64,000 nucleotides of DNA from Carboxylicivirga linearis (lineage in GTDB: Bacteria > Bacteroidota > Bacteroidia > Bacteroidales > Marinilabiliaceae), in assembly GCF_018271995.1 (NCBI RefSeq), contig NZ_JAGUCO010000004.1, positions 124,001 to 188,000 of the forward strand, read 5' to 3'. Positions 55,199 through 64,000 of the stretch are shown here, one piece after another (position 1 is the first letter of the stretch; the number at the start of each line of letters is the position of its first letter). The notes under the pieces were generated by a model. It was not told where the DNA came from. It saw only the letters and a program-made list of their open reading frames with translations, and made no database searches. The position numbers were made by a program, and so were the translations under genes.

Positions 55199-57199
55199 TT
55201 ATCTTGATGGATCATATTCCCACATCCAGTTATTCATTCCCAATCCTACATATCCTTTCCCGTTTATACTAAATGCAATGGCATTTCGCTTGTCAATCAA
55301 ATCAACTGGTTCTATTTCATTCCAAGATTGATATGGTGCATTCCATTTATAAAATGGATTCCAATACCCTATGGAGGCATATACTTGGTTGTTAATAACA
55401 AAACCTAACGATCGGTTATTGTCCCCACCTTGTGGAAAATCTTTTATCTTGGTCCACTTATTACTATCCGGATCATATCTATACATATACTTAATATCCG
55501 TAGCAAAATTTATACCTAAACCCACGAAAGCTTGAGAACTTGTTGATAAAGCTAGTCCATAAGACATTTCCTCAGGATAATCTGCTACCATAATCCAAGA
55601 ATCTGCGTTTTCATCATACCTCCAAATATCGCTGAGATATTCGATGATACCACTTCCACCTCCTGTACCTATATAACCCGAGTTATTAACTTTAAAAGCA
55701 ATAGCAGCTGTGCGCTCTTTACCATCAAAATCTTGAAGCTGCGTCCATGTATTATCCTTAATATTATATTTCCACCAATCTTTATAAAAAACACGATAAG
55801 AAGAATTAGAAAGACCTGTTCCAAAGAAAACATTGTCTCCATTAACGAAACCGGCTCCATTAAACCTTTTACTACCGGGAAAATCCTTTAGTCTTTTCCA
55901 TTTATCTTGAGAAGGATCATATTCGAAAAACACTTTACTGTTATTTAATCCAATATATGCTCTCGAGTTATCAGAAAAACAACTAATATAACTATACAAA
56001 TAATCTGATGACAATAATTCTTCTGGTGCATTTTTAAGTCTGAACCACTGATCATTTATGATCAGTTCATCATCAAAAGTCCATTCCTGCTCTGCAACTT
56101 GAACTGTTAAAGATAAATTTCGAGAAGGATAAATTATTTCATCTTGCGTGGGTAATTTTATCTCAATTTCGTTTGAACTTGCCTTAACTATTTCAACTAG
56201 CATTCCTCCAACATATATGAAGTTATTTTCTGCAAGCGGACTAAAATTCTCTCCTGATATCAGAATTGTACTACCTGTTAGAGCAATTTCTGGAGAAAAA
56301 TGTGATAATTCCACAGGTAGTAATTCAAATTTTTGTGATGCAACTGAAGAGAACCCATTTAACTCAACTCTTACCTCAGAACTCTGTTTATTTAAATCAT
56401 CTGGCACATTTACAATAATCTCTTCGTCAAAAACCTCCACTATATCAGCCTGAAAATCATCAAAAAAAACTTTTAATGTTTTGGTATTAGATAGTTTTGT
56501 GCATTTTATGGTAACCAAAGTTTCAAAATTTCCTGTATTTGGGCTAAAATCAAGTATTTCTGGTGTAATTAATTCAAATTGTTCTTCAGCAATTTCTATA
56601 TTATTGAAAATGGTTACAGAAACATCAGACTTTACACTACTTAACCATGGAGGGACCATTGCAACAATTGTGTCTTGACTAACTTTTAAAATACGAGCAA
56701 TTGAGGTATTAAACTTAACTGAATTATTAATTGATACATAACTAAAATTCTGTCCTGTAATAGTTATTGTATCATTTAGGTTACCCTTTTTAGGATAAAA
56801 ATCCTCAATAATTGGAGCAGAACTTCCTAAACTCACAAACATAACCTGATTACCATAAGTAATGGAGCTTTTAGTTTGCATATAGCTACGCATATAATAA
56901 GTCTCTCCTTCTTTTAGAGAAGTTGTTATTTGCTGTCCAAATTCACCTCCATCAAAAGGCTCATACATCACATATTTTTCATCTTCTTTAATAATGGGAT
57001 TTTCTTCCTTGCTCCAAGTAAAGCCATACTCTTGCACTTCTGAGCTATAGCCATTAATAACATTTGCAGAAAAATAGGCTCCTTCTTCTGAAATTTCATT
57101 AACCTGATTCGTTAATAAAAGGGGTAATTCAGATTGTTTTTCTTTATTACAAGATAAGAGAAACAAAAACAGCAAAGATATGGATATCAAGACCTTCAT
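55199..57199 (-). CDS. IPT/TIG and Kelch-repeat lipoprotein C
   Basis: 666-residue lipoprotein; lipobox LFLLSC with Cys17, followed by NKEK. An Fn3-like domain (about 25-125) is followed by three IPT/TIG domains (about 130-390; GDT/NDTITITGQNFS-type starts) and a C-terminal Kelch-like propeller (about 395-666) with repeated YDPSQDKWKRLKDFPG blades. The layout matches lipoprotein A of this operon. Residues after Cys (N-K-E) fit an acidic surface-export signal of Bacteroidetes lipoproteins, so it is probably outward-facing. It is 34 bp after the small barrel gene and last in the operon. Ligand unknown. Confidence 0.85.
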   Translation of the reverse strand: MKVLISISLLFLFLLSCNKEKQSELPLLLTNQVNEISEEGAYFSANVINGYSSEVQEYGFTWSKEENPIIKEDEKYVMYEPFDGGEFGQQITTSLKEGETYYMRSYMQTKSSITYGNQVMFVSLGSSAPIIEDFYPKKGNLNDTITITGQNFSYVSINNSVKFNTSIARILKVSQDTIVAMVPPWLSSVKSDVSVTIFNNIEIAEEQFELITPEILDFSPNTGNFETLVTIKCTKLSNTKTLKVFFDDFQADIVEVFDEEIIVNVPDDLNKQSSEVRVELNGFSSVASQKFELLPVELSHFSPEIALTGSTILISGENFSPLAENNFIYVGGMLVEIVKASSNEIEIKLPTQDEIIYPSRNLSLTVQVAEQEWTFDDELIINDQWFRLKNAPEELLSSDYLYSYISCFSDNSRAYIGLNNSKVFFEYDPSQDKWKRLKDFPGSKRFNGAGFVNGDNVFFGTGLSNSSYRVFYKDWWKYNIKDNTWTQLQDFDGKERTAAIAFKVNNSGYIGTGGGSGIIEYLSDIWRYDENADSWIMVADYPEEMSYGLALSTSSQAFVGLGINFATDIKYMYRYDPDSNKWTKIKDFPQGGDNNRSLGFVINNQVYASIGYWNPFYKWNAPYQSWNEIEPVDLIDKRNAIAFSINGKGYVGLGMNNWMWEYDPSR

Positions 57200-57233
57200 T
57201 CCTTAAAAGCTAAATAGTTTGAAATAACTGTTT

Positions 57234-57929
57234 TTACATGAATATGTGACGATAATTACCCAAGGTTATTATTAAACCACCCATAAAAGAATGCAGATAA
57301 GTACTTTCGCTATCATACCCGGTATAGATATTAGAATATTGAAGATGATATGCTAACTTTATTCCAACTCTTTGTGAAAAGCGGAAATTAATCTCAGGAC
57401 TCAATTTATAGCTAAAACCAGAACTTGAATCTGTACTTTCAAATTTTGCATCAATGACTTCAGCTTCGGTTAACGGAATCACCTCATTATCTACTAACAG
57501 CATTCTTTCTCCGGAGTAATAATGAAATTGAGGTGCTGCTGCCAATCCAAAACGCAAACTATTTAATAAACCATTCTCTTTATGAGGAGAATGAATATTT
57601 ACCTGAGGACCAAAAGAAATAAGCTTCCCTCCATCTGAACTTATTTGAGCAAATCCGGTGTATAAAGTTGGATCTGAGAACTGATAATAACCTAAAACAG
57701 CCCCCCCCGAAAGCCATGAATACATCTTGTGCCCATATGATATATCAATATTAAAGCCCGTAAGTCCTACTTCATCAGGGAAAAACATATTATTATTTCC
57801 ACTTCCTGACAACGTTCCATATCCACCTGTAATTCCAATAATATGCTTGGTTTCCAAAAGTTGAGAAAATGTACTAATTGAATTAACTGTTAGAGTGAGT
57901 AATATGATAAAAGTGATTTTATTTTTCAT
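57234..57929 (-). CDS. Outer-membrane beta-barrel protein (small)
   Basis: 231 residues with a signal peptide (cleavage near STFSQ) and alternating strand pattern such as GITGGYGTLSG, INFRFSQRVGIKLAYHLQYS and MGGLIITLGN, typical of small PorT/OmpW-like barrels in Bacteroidetes. It lies 2 bp after lipoprotein B and 34 bp before lipoprotein C, so the three are co-transcribed. No specific function recognised. Confidence 0.72.
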   Translation of the reverse strand: MKNKITFIILLTLTVNSISTFSQLLETKHIIGITGGYGTLSGSGNNNMFFPDEVGLTGFNIDISYGHKMYSWLSGGAVLGYYQFSDPTLYTGFAQISSDGGKLISFGPQVNIHSPHKENGLLNSLRFGLAAAPQFHYYSGERMLLVDNEVIPLTEAEVIDAKFESTDSSSGFSYKLSPEINFRFSQRVGIKLAYHLQYSNIYTGYDSESTYLHSFMGGLIITLGNYRHIFM

Positions 57930-57931
57930 AG

Positions 57932-60340
57932 TTAGTATTTATAAATAAAATTTTCATTCAGAAGAAATAGGTCATCATTATCATCATTAAATAATACGCT
58001 TTCATAATAACCGGGAAGACCATATTCATTTGGAGATGAAAACGTGCGATTGTCTAGATCAAAAAAACTAAAGGTGCGGTTATGATAAATGGCTATACCA
58101 TTTTTTGAAGGTACAAAGTTTTTTTCCGTCCACATAAAGTCATCAATATCATATTCAATCACTTCATTAACAAGTAATGAGTTTATGTCTCTTATTTCAA
58201 CATTAGTTTGCTTAAACAAGAATAATTCATAGTTATTAGCATAAGCATATATAGATCTTTCATAATTTGGAATGCTTCCGAAAAATTGAATATCACCACC
58301 ATTATAATTATAAACTTTTCCATTACGTGTAATATACCATAATTCATTGTCACGTAGAAAAGTGGCATCAACCAACTCCGACATTTCAATTGCTGAAGCC
58401 TGCCATTGATCAACCACATCTTCAATAGTGTATATCATACCAAATTCATCAAGAAAAAATACATTGTCTCCAACTCTAACTATATCCATTAATGCAGATT
58501 CTATTCCCTCTACCCCTTTAATTGCTTTTGAATCTAGATTCACTAAATAACTATGCCATCCATCTCCTATAAAAAGATTGTCTTTCCATTTTAATCCTTT
58601 AGTATTCCAATTAGGGGGCTTCACAAAACCAGCAACACTATCAACATATTCAAAATCATCTTCAAAAGTAAAAGATAGTGCGTTACTTATCTTCTCCCCT
58701 CTAAGTTCTAGGTAAATCTCATATTCTCCTTTGCCAATTAACCACAGAGGATTAATCTGATTGTTTTTTAGGTTTTCGACCCTACCATTAAAGTGAAAAA
58801 CACGATCAGAATCTAAGTGCTTTATCTTAAAATTAGTATTCCCTGACCACATGTTAATTGGAAGATTATCTCCATTTACAACAATTAGTTCATCCTTTCT
58901 ACTATAACTATTCTTTTCCAAAGAGTTCAATTGGGGTTCCAGAATAGTAAATTCATTGGTTTCTGATCTACCCAAGATTTCGCTTTCATAGTAAAATTGA
59001 TACAATCCTGGTAACAAATCATATCGTAATGACCATTCTCCCTTATTTCTAGTCATTGTTAAATAATGAGATTCTGTAACAGGTCCTTGCAGATAAACCA
59101 TGCCAAAAGAACATCCCATAGCATTAACCATTAAAGTACCATTGACAATAGTTTCCATATCTATCATCTCAATATGTGGATTTTTAAAGCTGAATATACT
59201 CTCGAAAATTTTATCTCTACTTATTTTTTGTTCTATGTAATAGGCGTTATCCTTTTTCAATTCATAAAATACGTTTGTTAAGCTGAAAATAATTGAATCT
59301 TGATATTTGTGGTAATTAGCGACATTCATAAAGTGATTATCCACATAAATCGTCAATGGAAACCTTCTAAAGTCAATGTTATTACCTGTAATCACCATTT
59401 TATCTCCATAAAACACTCCGTCCTCTGGCAACCCATATATCTCCTGTTTATTATATTGAAAATCATTATCTACTATTATTTTTTCGCCAGCCTGACTTAA
59501 TTGGAGAGAATATTCACCACCAGCACCAATGAATGGAACAATAAATGAAAGTTTATCTTTACTACCAGACAATAATTTACATTCATATCCATCAAGCAAA
59601 ACATTTACATTTTCAGTATTAAACCAATCTCCACTTATTAATACTGTATCCGGGAATTGACCTTCTGTAATACTCACCTTTTCTATTATTGGTGAAAATA
59701 TTTCAAAGCTTATGGTGTTTTTAGAATCTTGTTCATAAAGACTAACTGAGACCTCACTTTCCTTCTTATTTAATTCAGCAGGAACAATCGCATAAATTGT
59801 ATCCTCACCCCCCCACACTTTTTTAGATAGAAAATGGTCAAATAGTACTTTATTGTTCTTTCCATACTTATCGAAGTTTTCTCCTGTTATAAGTATGGTA
59901 TCACCCCAAAAAGCAACCGAAGGTTCTATTTTTGATATAACTGGCGGTTGCGAACCATTTGAATAGAATTCTACTTCATTACCATAAACCAGATGTTTTT
60001 CAGTTTTCACAAAACTTCTTACATAATACATTGTATCTGGGATAAGAACATTGTTGTACTTTAAAGAAAAATCTGAGTTACCTAATTCCTGTACATGAAG
60101 CAATTCATCCTCTATGGTTGGTTTCATATTCAAAGCCACCACAAACCCTTGCTCTAAAATGGCATCCTCACTATCAAGTAATATGGAAGCAGAAAAGGTA
60201 ACACCGTTAGTTGTTGAACCATTAATTGCTACTTTCTTGGTCGATAGAACTAGAATATCAGATTTCTGATAGTCTTTTTGACAATTCACAAAGATTAAAC
60301 TAAATATTGCGAGGAGTAAAGCATTTCTTATCGTGTTCAT
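57932..60340 (-). CDS. IPT/TIG-domain lipoprotein B
   Basis: 802-residue lipoprotein; lipobox IFVNC with Cys20 followed by QKDYQ, close to the QK-acidic surface-export signal reported for Capnocytophaga lipoproteins. An Fn3-like domain (about 28-125) precedes IPT/TIG domains (starts near 130 and 215, then more divergent copies) and a C-terminal region of short propeller-like blades (about 560-802) without classic Kelch motifs. It is a divergent member of the same set as lipoproteins A and C and is longest because of extra middle domains. Function unknown. Confidence 0.8.
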   Translation of the reverse strand: MNTIRNALLLAIFSLIFVNCQKDYQKSDILVLSTKKVAINGSTTNGVTFSASILLDSEDAILEQGFVVALNMKPTIEDELLHVQELGNSDFSLKYNNVLIPDTMYYVRSFVKTEKHLVYGNEVEFYSNGSQPPVISKIEPSVAFWGDTILITGENFDKYGKNNKVLFDHFLSKKVWGGEDTIYAIVPAELNKKESEVSVSLYEQDSKNTISFEIFSPIIEKVSITEGQFPDTVLISGDWFNTENVNVLLDGYECKLLSGSKDKLSFIVPFIGAGGEYSLQLSQAGEKIIVDNDFQYNKQEIYGLPEDGVFYGDKMVITGNNIDFRRFPLTIYVDNHFMNVANYHKYQDSIIFSLTNVFYELKKDNAYYIEQKISRDKIFESIFSFKNPHIEMIDMETIVNGTLMVNAMGCSFGMVYLQGPVTESHYLTMTRNKGEWSLRYDLLPGLYQFYYESEILGRSETNEFTILEPQLNSLEKNSYSRKDELIVVNGDNLPINMWSGNTNFKIKHLDSDRVFHFNGRVENLKNNQINPLWLIGKGEYEIYLELRGEKISNALSFTFEDDFEYVDSVAGFVKPPNWNTKGLKWKDNLFIGDGWHSYLVNLDSKAIKGVEGIESALMDIVRVGDNVFFLDEFGMIYTIEDVVDQWQASAIEMSELVDATFLRDNELWYITRNGKVYNYNGGDIQFFGSIPNYERSIYAYANNYELFLFKQTNVEIRDINSLLVNEVIEYDIDDFMWTEKNFVPSKNGIAIYHNRTFSFFDLDNRTFSSPNEYGLPGYYESVLFNDDNDDLFLLNENFIYKY

Positions 60341-60349
60341 TTTTTCTAG

Positions 60350-62332
60350 CTAAGGTTTGAATTCGTTAAAATCTGATAGTGAAGTTGAAAAGTTATGCCC
60401 TCCTCCAACAAATGCAACATCGTCTATGGTAAAACAGACAGCCTGTTGTCTACCATCAAGATACTTAACTGCACTCCATCTATTGTAAATTGAGCTATAT
60501 TTATAACAAATTGCATCGTAGGCACCGGGAATCAGGTATGCATCTTGACCAAGAGCAAATACGCACCTACCACTGTAGAATTGATACTCTTTCTGATTAG
60601 ACTTTTTAATCCACATATTGGTTAAAGGATTGTATTGCCATAGTTGATCTACTCCACTATTTCCATTCCAAGTCATGATATATCCCTTATTATCTATTAC
60701 AAAAGATAGATCAGCTCTGGCTGACCAGTTCTCTTCCGGGATGAAATCATCTAATTGTTCCCATTGATCAGAAGTAGGATCATAGCGCCAGAAATTATCA
60801 GTTTGCTCACCTGTACAAATATATCCTTTACCATATATAACAAAAGAAGTCATTCTGTTAACCCCTGTTTTAGGAAAATCACTTATACGTTCCCAGGTTT
60901 TATTTAATATATCATATTTCCAAAAGTCTTCATTGTCATTCCCACCTCCAACATATGCAAAATGGTCAATAACAAACGATACCATTTTATTCCTGCTATC
61001 CACTGGAAAATAACCTTCCTCTTGCCATTCGTTTAATTGAGGTAAATATTTATACATTAGAACTTTGCCTGATTCTGTATTAAAAGCTGTATAACCAAAA
61101 CCTCCAGAACTAAAATTAAAAACTGCAGATGTATTATACCCGTGATCCGGGATAGAGCCTTTTTTTAACCATAAATCAGCAATATACACCGTTCCATCAT
61201 AAACATATTCCTGAGTTGCCACAGTAACACTGACAGAAGCATCCCTTGTAATATATATACCATCTGGAATAACAACGTTAAGATAGGTAGCTGATGCCTC
61301 AATTACTTCTGCATCCTTACCATCAATTAAAACAACATTCTGCTCAGGTAGCGGATTAAAATTCTGACCTTCTATACCCAGAGTATTTCCAATAAAGACT
61401 TTGTCGTCTGAAACACTTTCTATAACGGGTGCTACTAATTGAAATAATTCATTGTAACAATCTTTACTTCCATCAACCATTACGCACACCTGCAATTCAT
61501 TCTTAGTTACACCTGATGGAACAGTTGTTTTCAGCTTATTAGATGATACTTCAAGAATAGTTGCTGCTGTTTCGTTGAAATAAACTTTTACATTATCAGC
61601 ATCATGACCACATAGATTTCTTCCGGTAATTATCAATTCATCATTGAAAGTTCCGTTAAGTACACTTATTCCTGAAACTTCGGGACTTCTATAATTAAAA
61701 TACTCAACTGAACTTATAGTATCATCCTGAGATTCAATTAATATTTTCACCCTCTTTTCGTTCAATTTTGAAGGTACAATCACCTCCATAATACTATCTG
61801 AAGACGAAAGAATCTCAGCCTGTAAATTTCCGAAATAAACTTTATAACCTATACCATTTAACCTTTGCCCTTTAATGGATATAGTATCGCCCCATGACCC
61901 AACAGAAGGATTAAATGATGTAATTTGAACGGGTTTACTTCCTTTGCTATGAAAACTTACAACATCTCCAAAAACAAGATATTCCTGAGTTTTACTGAAT
62001 GCTTTTACATAGTATTTCTGGTTTTTATACAAACTACCAGACATTCGGTATTTATACCTTCCGGTTTTACTAATATTTTCCAGTAAAATTTTATTTTTTG
62101 AATTGTCCCCCAATACAGCTGTTGTATCCCAGAAGAAACCTTGCTCAATAATTGGGGTATTTCCCGACGATAACACCTCGCCATTAAAAGTAGCTCCTTC
62201 GGAATTAATATTAGTTACCCCTAAGGTACTTACCCTTGGATATTCTTTTGAATCAACCACCTCTTTTTGGCAACCCAAATGAAAACAAAGAACATATAGT
62301 ATTACTATTAAAATTATATAGCGCATAATCAA
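60350..62332 (-). CDS. IPT/TIG and Kelch-repeat lipoprotein A
   Basis: 660-residue lipoprotein; lipobox CFHLGC with Cys21 followed by QKEVV. Fn3-like domain (about 32-128), three IPT/TIG domains (about 133-390, for example SVGSWGDTISIKGQRLNG) and a Kelch propeller (about 395-660) with blades such as YGKGYICTGEQTDNFWRYDP and NPLTNMWIKKS. It overlaps the upstream barrel gene by 4 bp (ATGA), showing coupling. Two starts (residues 1 and 3) are possible. It probably sits on the outer surface and binds a glycan or protein partner. Confidence 0.85.
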   Translation of the reverse strand: MIMRYIILIVILYVLCFHLGCQKEVVDSKEYPRVSTLGVTNINSEGATFNGEVLSSGNTPIIEQGFFWDTTAVLGDNSKNKILLENISKTGRYKYRMSGSLYKNQKYYVKAFSKTQEYLVFGDVVSFHSKGSKPVQITSFNPSVGSWGDTISIKGQRLNGIGYKVYFGNLQAEILSSSDSIMEVIVPSKLNEKRVKILIESQDDTISSVEYFNYRSPEVSGISVLNGTFNDELIITGRNLCGHDADNVKVYFNETAATILEVSSNKLKTTVPSGVTKNELQVCVMVDGSKDCYNELFQLVAPVIESVSDDKVFIGNTLGIEGQNFNPLPEQNVVLIDGKDAEVIEASATYLNVVIPDGIYITRDASVSVTVATQEYVYDGTVYIADLWLKKGSIPDHGYNTSAVFNFSSGGFGYTAFNTESGKVLMYKYLPQLNEWQEEGYFPVDSRNKMVSFVIDHFAYVGGGNDNEDFWKYDILNKTWERISDFPKTGVNRMTSFVIYGKGYICTGEQTDNFWRYDPTSDQWEQLDDFIPEENWSARADLSFVIDNKGYIMTWNGNSGVDQLWQYNPLTNMWIKKSNQKEYQFYSGRCVFALGQDAYLIPGAYDAICYKYSSIYNRWSAVKYLDGRQQAVCFTIDDVAFVGGGHNFSTSLSDFNEFKP

Positions 62333-63549
62333 AATATTACACCCATTGTTATATTAAGAGAACTAATAACGGTTTCTACACCATTCTTTTCAGAATTAAT
62401 ATAATGATTATATCTCAATCTATTAAAAACTGTCAGTGATGTAAAAAGACGGTACTTTAACCCAATGCCTCCCATTAAGCCCTGATATGATTTTTCTAAC
62501 ACATCTAATTGAGCATATTTTGTTGACACAGTGCTACTTATCACATTTTCCACTTCATATTTTACCTCACTATCCAGTAAGTAGTTAATAAAGCCACCTG
62601 CGAAAATTTCCGGTCGTACATTTCCTTTGGGATAAGTATACCTTAATTCCATGCCTGTCAATAAATTAAAGGTATGTACATGGTAATAATTATTGACAAC
62701 TCTATTATTCCAATACTCATCTGAACTGGTTGCGTAGAAATAGTCTTTATTTAACAAACCCGAAAAAGCCAGCGACATTTTCTCGTTTAACTTTGGCAGT
62801 TTCATGTTAAGAGTAACACCCAATTGAGCTGAATGACTTGCTGTAAAATCCATTTCATTAAAATAATACCCATCATTAAAAGTTAAACTTGCCAAAGAAT
62901 AACCAATGCTGGGTTCTACTTCTATTGTAAAAACTGGCAACTCTTTTTCATAAATAATACATACTTCATCATCACATTTATAATCATGATATTTTTTTGT
63001 AATATTTATAAGTGATTTATGCGAAAGATTAGTTTTATTAATATCACTTTTCAATTCAGGGCAATCTTGAAATATATAGGTTAACATACCTCTATACCTT
63101 TGGTCATCGTATATATATGATGTTCCATTTCTTTTTATATTAACTTCATTGTTCTCAAGTTCCAACAAAGATCCTTCACCGTCATCAACGTAGTAGGCTG
63201 AAAAATTATGATTCTTATAATAGTAAAGGTTACGAATTCCACTTAGAAGAAACTCTACAAAAACAGTATCTTCCACACTCTCACTTTCAATATATTTCGA
63301 GATATAAAATTTGCCTTCATCAAATCGATATCCAAATATATCTTTTGCAAGATACTCTGTAACCATTTCACTTTCTTGCTTCTTAAAGGAACAAACCTTC
63401 ATATTTCTAATATCGCCTCTATAGTCAACCATTCCATGTACAGTATCTAACGAATGTGTGATAATACAGCCTGGTCTAAAATCAGATTGCCCTAACAAAT
63501 TGATTTTGGCACAAACAAGTATTAAAACAAAAAATAATAAACGTCGCAT
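62329..63549 (-). CDS. Outer-membrane beta-barrel protein (large)
   Basis: 406 residues with a signal peptide (MRRLLFFVLILVCAKINLLGQ). The N-terminal 190 residues look like a soluble beta domain (GCIITHSLDTVHGMVDYRGD, where such proteins often read out a linked partner). The C-terminal half has barrel strands, ending SSLNITMGVIF. It resembles PorT-like barrels. It lies 5 bp after the WD40-like gene and overlaps lipoprotein A by 4 bp. Function unknown. Confidence 0.75.
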   Translation of the reverse strand: MRRLLFFVLILVCAKINLLGQSDFRPGCIITHSLDTVHGMVDYRGDIRNMKVCSFKKQESEMVTEYLAKDIFGYRFDEGKFYISKYIESESVEDTVFVEFLLSGIRNLYYYKNHNFSAYYVDDGEGSLLELENNEVNIKRNGTSYIYDDQRYRGMLTYIFQDCPELKSDINKTNLSHKSLINITKKYHDYKCDDEVCIIYEKELPVFTIEVEPSIGYSLASLTFNDGYYFNEMDFTASHSAQLGVTLNMKLPKLNEKMSLAFSGLLNKDYFYATSSDEYWNNRVVNNYYHVHTFNLLTGMELRYTYPKGNVRPEIFAGGFINYLLDSEVKYEVENVISSTVSTKYAQLDVLEKSYQGLMGGIGLKYRLFTSLTVFNRLRYNHYINSEKNGVETVISSLNITMGVIF

Positions 63550-63554
63550 AATTT

Positions 63555-64000
63555 TTAAAAAGAACTTTTATATTTCATATCAACAAGAGGTACTATCTGT
63601 ATCCCAACTTCATGCACACAACAAACAATTTTTAATTGCGTCCCTTTGTCTTTAATTATTTCTGCTTGAGTTATGGGACCTTTTAGTTTCATTTCGTAGC
63701 TAGCAAAATTAGTATACACTAGCAGCTTATGATTTAGGCCTCCCATTGCAACTACTCCCCCACCTTGCTTCACATCTATAGATAAGATCCAATTACTCCA
63801 AACGTTTTGACTTCTTAAAAAAGTTAATCCACCATCCTTATCAACTTTCCATTCCCACAAAACACCTTCGTCGCCAACAGCAAACAGCCTATTCTTCGTT
63901 TCATCCACTACCAGATCTCTTATCCATTTTTTGCTAACCTTGGTGCGTGTTAACCAATTAAAAGCTGGCCCCTTAAAAAATTCTACAACACCTTCTCCAC
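63555..64000 (-). CDS. WD40-like beta-propeller protein, 5' part outside the window
   Basis: C-terminal 147 residues of a longer gene; the frame is open to the window edge. Repeating blades such as KWIRDLVVDETKNRLFAVGD, GVLWEWKVDKDGG and NWILSIDVKQGGGVVAMGG indicate a WD40-type propeller. A short GTG start at 63908 exists, but the open upstream sequence carries the same blade pattern, so it is not the true start. It is the first visible gene of the lipoprotein/barrel operon. Confidence 0.75.
   Translation of the reverse strand, partial: GEGVVEFFKGPAFNWLTRTKVSKKWIRDLVVDETKNRLFAVGDEGVLWEWKVDKDGGLTFLRSQNVWSNWILSIDVKQGGGVVAMGGLNHKLLVYTNFASYEMKLKGPITQAEIIKDKGTQLKIVCCVHEVGIQIVPLVDMKYKSSF

Noticed and set aside
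1-64000. CRISPR arrays, rRNA operons and intact insertion sequences
   Set aside because: No regularly spaced short repeats, no rRNA-like sequence and no intact transposase were seen in any frame.

Overview
The window looks like chromosome of a marine or sediment Bacteroidetes bacterium, probably of the Marinilabiliales. Evidence: promoters of the TTTG-N19/20-TAnnTTTG type with no Shine-Dalgarno sequences, type IX secretion sorting domains, Reg_prop/Y_Y_Y sensor kinases, DUF4252 and PspC proteins, IPT/TIG lipoproteins and AT-rich DNA. Family assignments come from reading the translations; no database search was run.

Region by region. 0-3 kb: radC, a tRNA-Glu/rpsT/tRNA-Glu transcription unit, and metK behind a SAM-II riboswitch. 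3-8.7 kb: a surface-polysaccharide operon made of a Wzi-like outer-membrane protein and four enzymes that together would make UDP-2,3-diacetamido-2,3-dideoxy-glucuronate. 8.8-16.6 kb: a secreted C1 peptidase, aminopeptidase P, an arsenic operon (arsR-arsC-arsM-acr3) with two perfect 18-bp dyads over its promoter, trpS and a YqaA membrane protein. 16.8-21 kb: a PadR/PspC/PspC/DUF4252/YccF envelope-stress-like operon. 21-25.9 kb: mpg, guaD, then rplM-rpsI, rpsB-tsf and pyrH. 25.9-37.5 kb: two paralogous chemoreceptors, a lamin-tail secreted protein, asd, a membrane class III cyclase, hflX and tonB.

37.8-46.0 kb is the most mobile-looking part. A tRNA-Ala(GGC) gene and a displaced tRNA 3' half form 86-bp direct repeats around an 8.1-kb islet. 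The islet holds a giant BspA-like leucine-rich-repeat surface protein split by one in-frame TAA, and a decayed gene that resembles DUF6371 proteins of mobile elements. The 3' half in the intact tRNA appears to be element-derived: the displaced copy differs at one T-stem base pair and at one anticodon-stem position, and would pair better with the host 5' half.

46.0-51.4 kb, next to the right repeat, is an olefin/beta-lactone type operon (oleB-oleA-oleA2-oleC-oleD). Its first OleA has one in-frame stop. The second OleA-like protein keeps the Cys and Glu but lacks the His and Asn, as expected of a heterodimer partner. 51.6-54.9 kb: a large periplasmic-sensor histidine kinase. 55.2-64 kb: a compact operon of three IPT/TIG beta-propeller lipoproteins, two outer-membrane beta-barrels and a WD40-like protein cut by the window edge; I recognise no described system here.
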